Shown piece after piece: positions 63,692 through 64,000 of a stretch of DNA of 64,000 nucleotides. Under the pieces are notes generated by a model that searched no databases, was not told the DNA's origin, and saw only the letters and a list, made by a program, of their open reading frames with translations. The stretch's first letter is position 1. The number at the start of each line of letters is the position of its first letter. The translations under genes and the position numbers were made by a program. The DNA comes from Halarcobacter sp. (GTDB lineage Bacteria > Campylobacterota > Campylobacteria > Campylobacterales > Arcobacteraceae): assembly GCF_963676935.1 (NCBI RefSeq), contig NZ_OY781470.1, forward strand, positions 930,001 to 994,000. The letters are read 5' to 3'.

Positions 63692-64000
63692 TAACTTTTC
63701 TTTTAAATCTATTAATGAATCAAAAATCATAAAATCTTTTTTTACAACAAATTTTGGTAAATCATTACCTGTTTTTATCCAAGCTGGATTTATATTGGAA
63801 TTAATTGCTCCTAAAATATCAGTATCATAAGTATCACCAATCATCATTGTTTTTTCTTTTTCTTTTTTAAATTTATTTAGAATTGTTTCATATCCATAAG
63901 AGTTTGGTTTACCTATAATTTTTATCTCTTTATTTGTAAATTCAGAGATTATACTATTTATAACTCCACACTCCAATTCAAATCTATCTTTTAAAGGTAT
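63671..64000 (-). CDS. HAD-superfamily phosphatase (HAD-IIA, NagD-like), 5' end outside window
   Basis: The frame stays open to the right edge, so only the last 109 residues are seen. They have I-I-G-K-P-N-S-Y-G-Y-E and M-M-I-G-D-T-Y-D-T-D-I-L-G-A, HAD motifs III and IV in the arrangement of the NagD/nitrophenylphosphatase group. Substrate unknown. Confidence 0.8.
   Translation of the reverse strand: MPLKDRFELECGVINSIISEFTNKEIKIIGKPNSYGYETILNKFKKEKEKTMMIGDTYDTDILGAINSNINPAWIKTGNDLPKFVVKKDFMIFDSLIDLKEKLEKAKRD

Overview
The window is low-GC DNA with dense, short-spaced genes, many TTG starts preceded by AAGGA-type ribosome binding sites, and a gene set typical of the Campylobacterota, most like Arcobacter and relatives (Arcobacteraceae). 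Pointers are a CiaB homologue, AcnB as the aconitase, an MlaA-MlaC-RND lipid-transport operon of the Campylobacter kind, an HrcA-type CIRCE operator before htpG, and several proteins known mainly from this group. No rRNA, tRNA, CRISPR array or intact insertion sequence was seen.

Layout. 1-4.3 kb is accessory: the 3' part of a large hydrophobic protein gene, a pentapeptide-repeat lipoprotein, and a fragment of a nitroreductase-like gene. 4.3-5.1 kb is a membrane diguanylate cyclase. 5.2-15.5 kb is one long co-directional operon for a divergent type II secretion system (order G, H-like, F, K, L, M, N, C, D, E, I, J, then an SH3-domain protein). 15.5-17.7 kb is scarred: a 5'-truncated adhesin-like gene, a small lipoprotein, other gene scraps, cysC, and two copies of the same hairpin. 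17.7-21.7 kb holds ciaB and htpG, divergently transcribed around a CIRCE element. 22-33 kb is mixed: an unknown membrane protein, a HEPN/MNT toxin-antitoxin pair, a TauE-type exporter with a LysR regulator, a TPR protein, a NifX-like protein, a duplicated pair of unknown genes, and the pxpABC 5-oxoprolinase operon. 33-43 kb carries c-di-GMP and two-component signalling genes, a DbpA-like RNA helicase that appears to start at ATT, a parvulin, and a PIN-PhoH protein. 43-50.7 kb has envelope and redox genes (MltB-like, DsbB, TlpA-like), a two-gene unknown unit, a ferritin-like protein and an aminotransferase. 51-56.6 kb is the MlaA/MlaC/RND transport operon with LOG and CPXCG genes downstream and an M23 peptidase upstream. 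56.6-64 kb has yebC, a CsgG-like lipoprotein, a DUF3108 protein, an EamA transporter, a thioesterase-fold protein, acnB with a strongly palindromic upstream region, and a HAD phosphatase running off the right edge.

The genes form three coherent modules. One is the type II secretion machine, which still needs a prepilin peptidase from elsewhere. The second is the outer-membrane lipid-transport set (MlaA lipoprotein, MlaC carrier, RND transporter). The third is pxpABC for 5-oxoproline recycling. The rest is housekeeping or signalling, broken by accessory patches at 1-4.3, 15.5-17.6 and 21.7-24.2 kb. All family calls come from reading motifs and overall sequence character; no database search was run.
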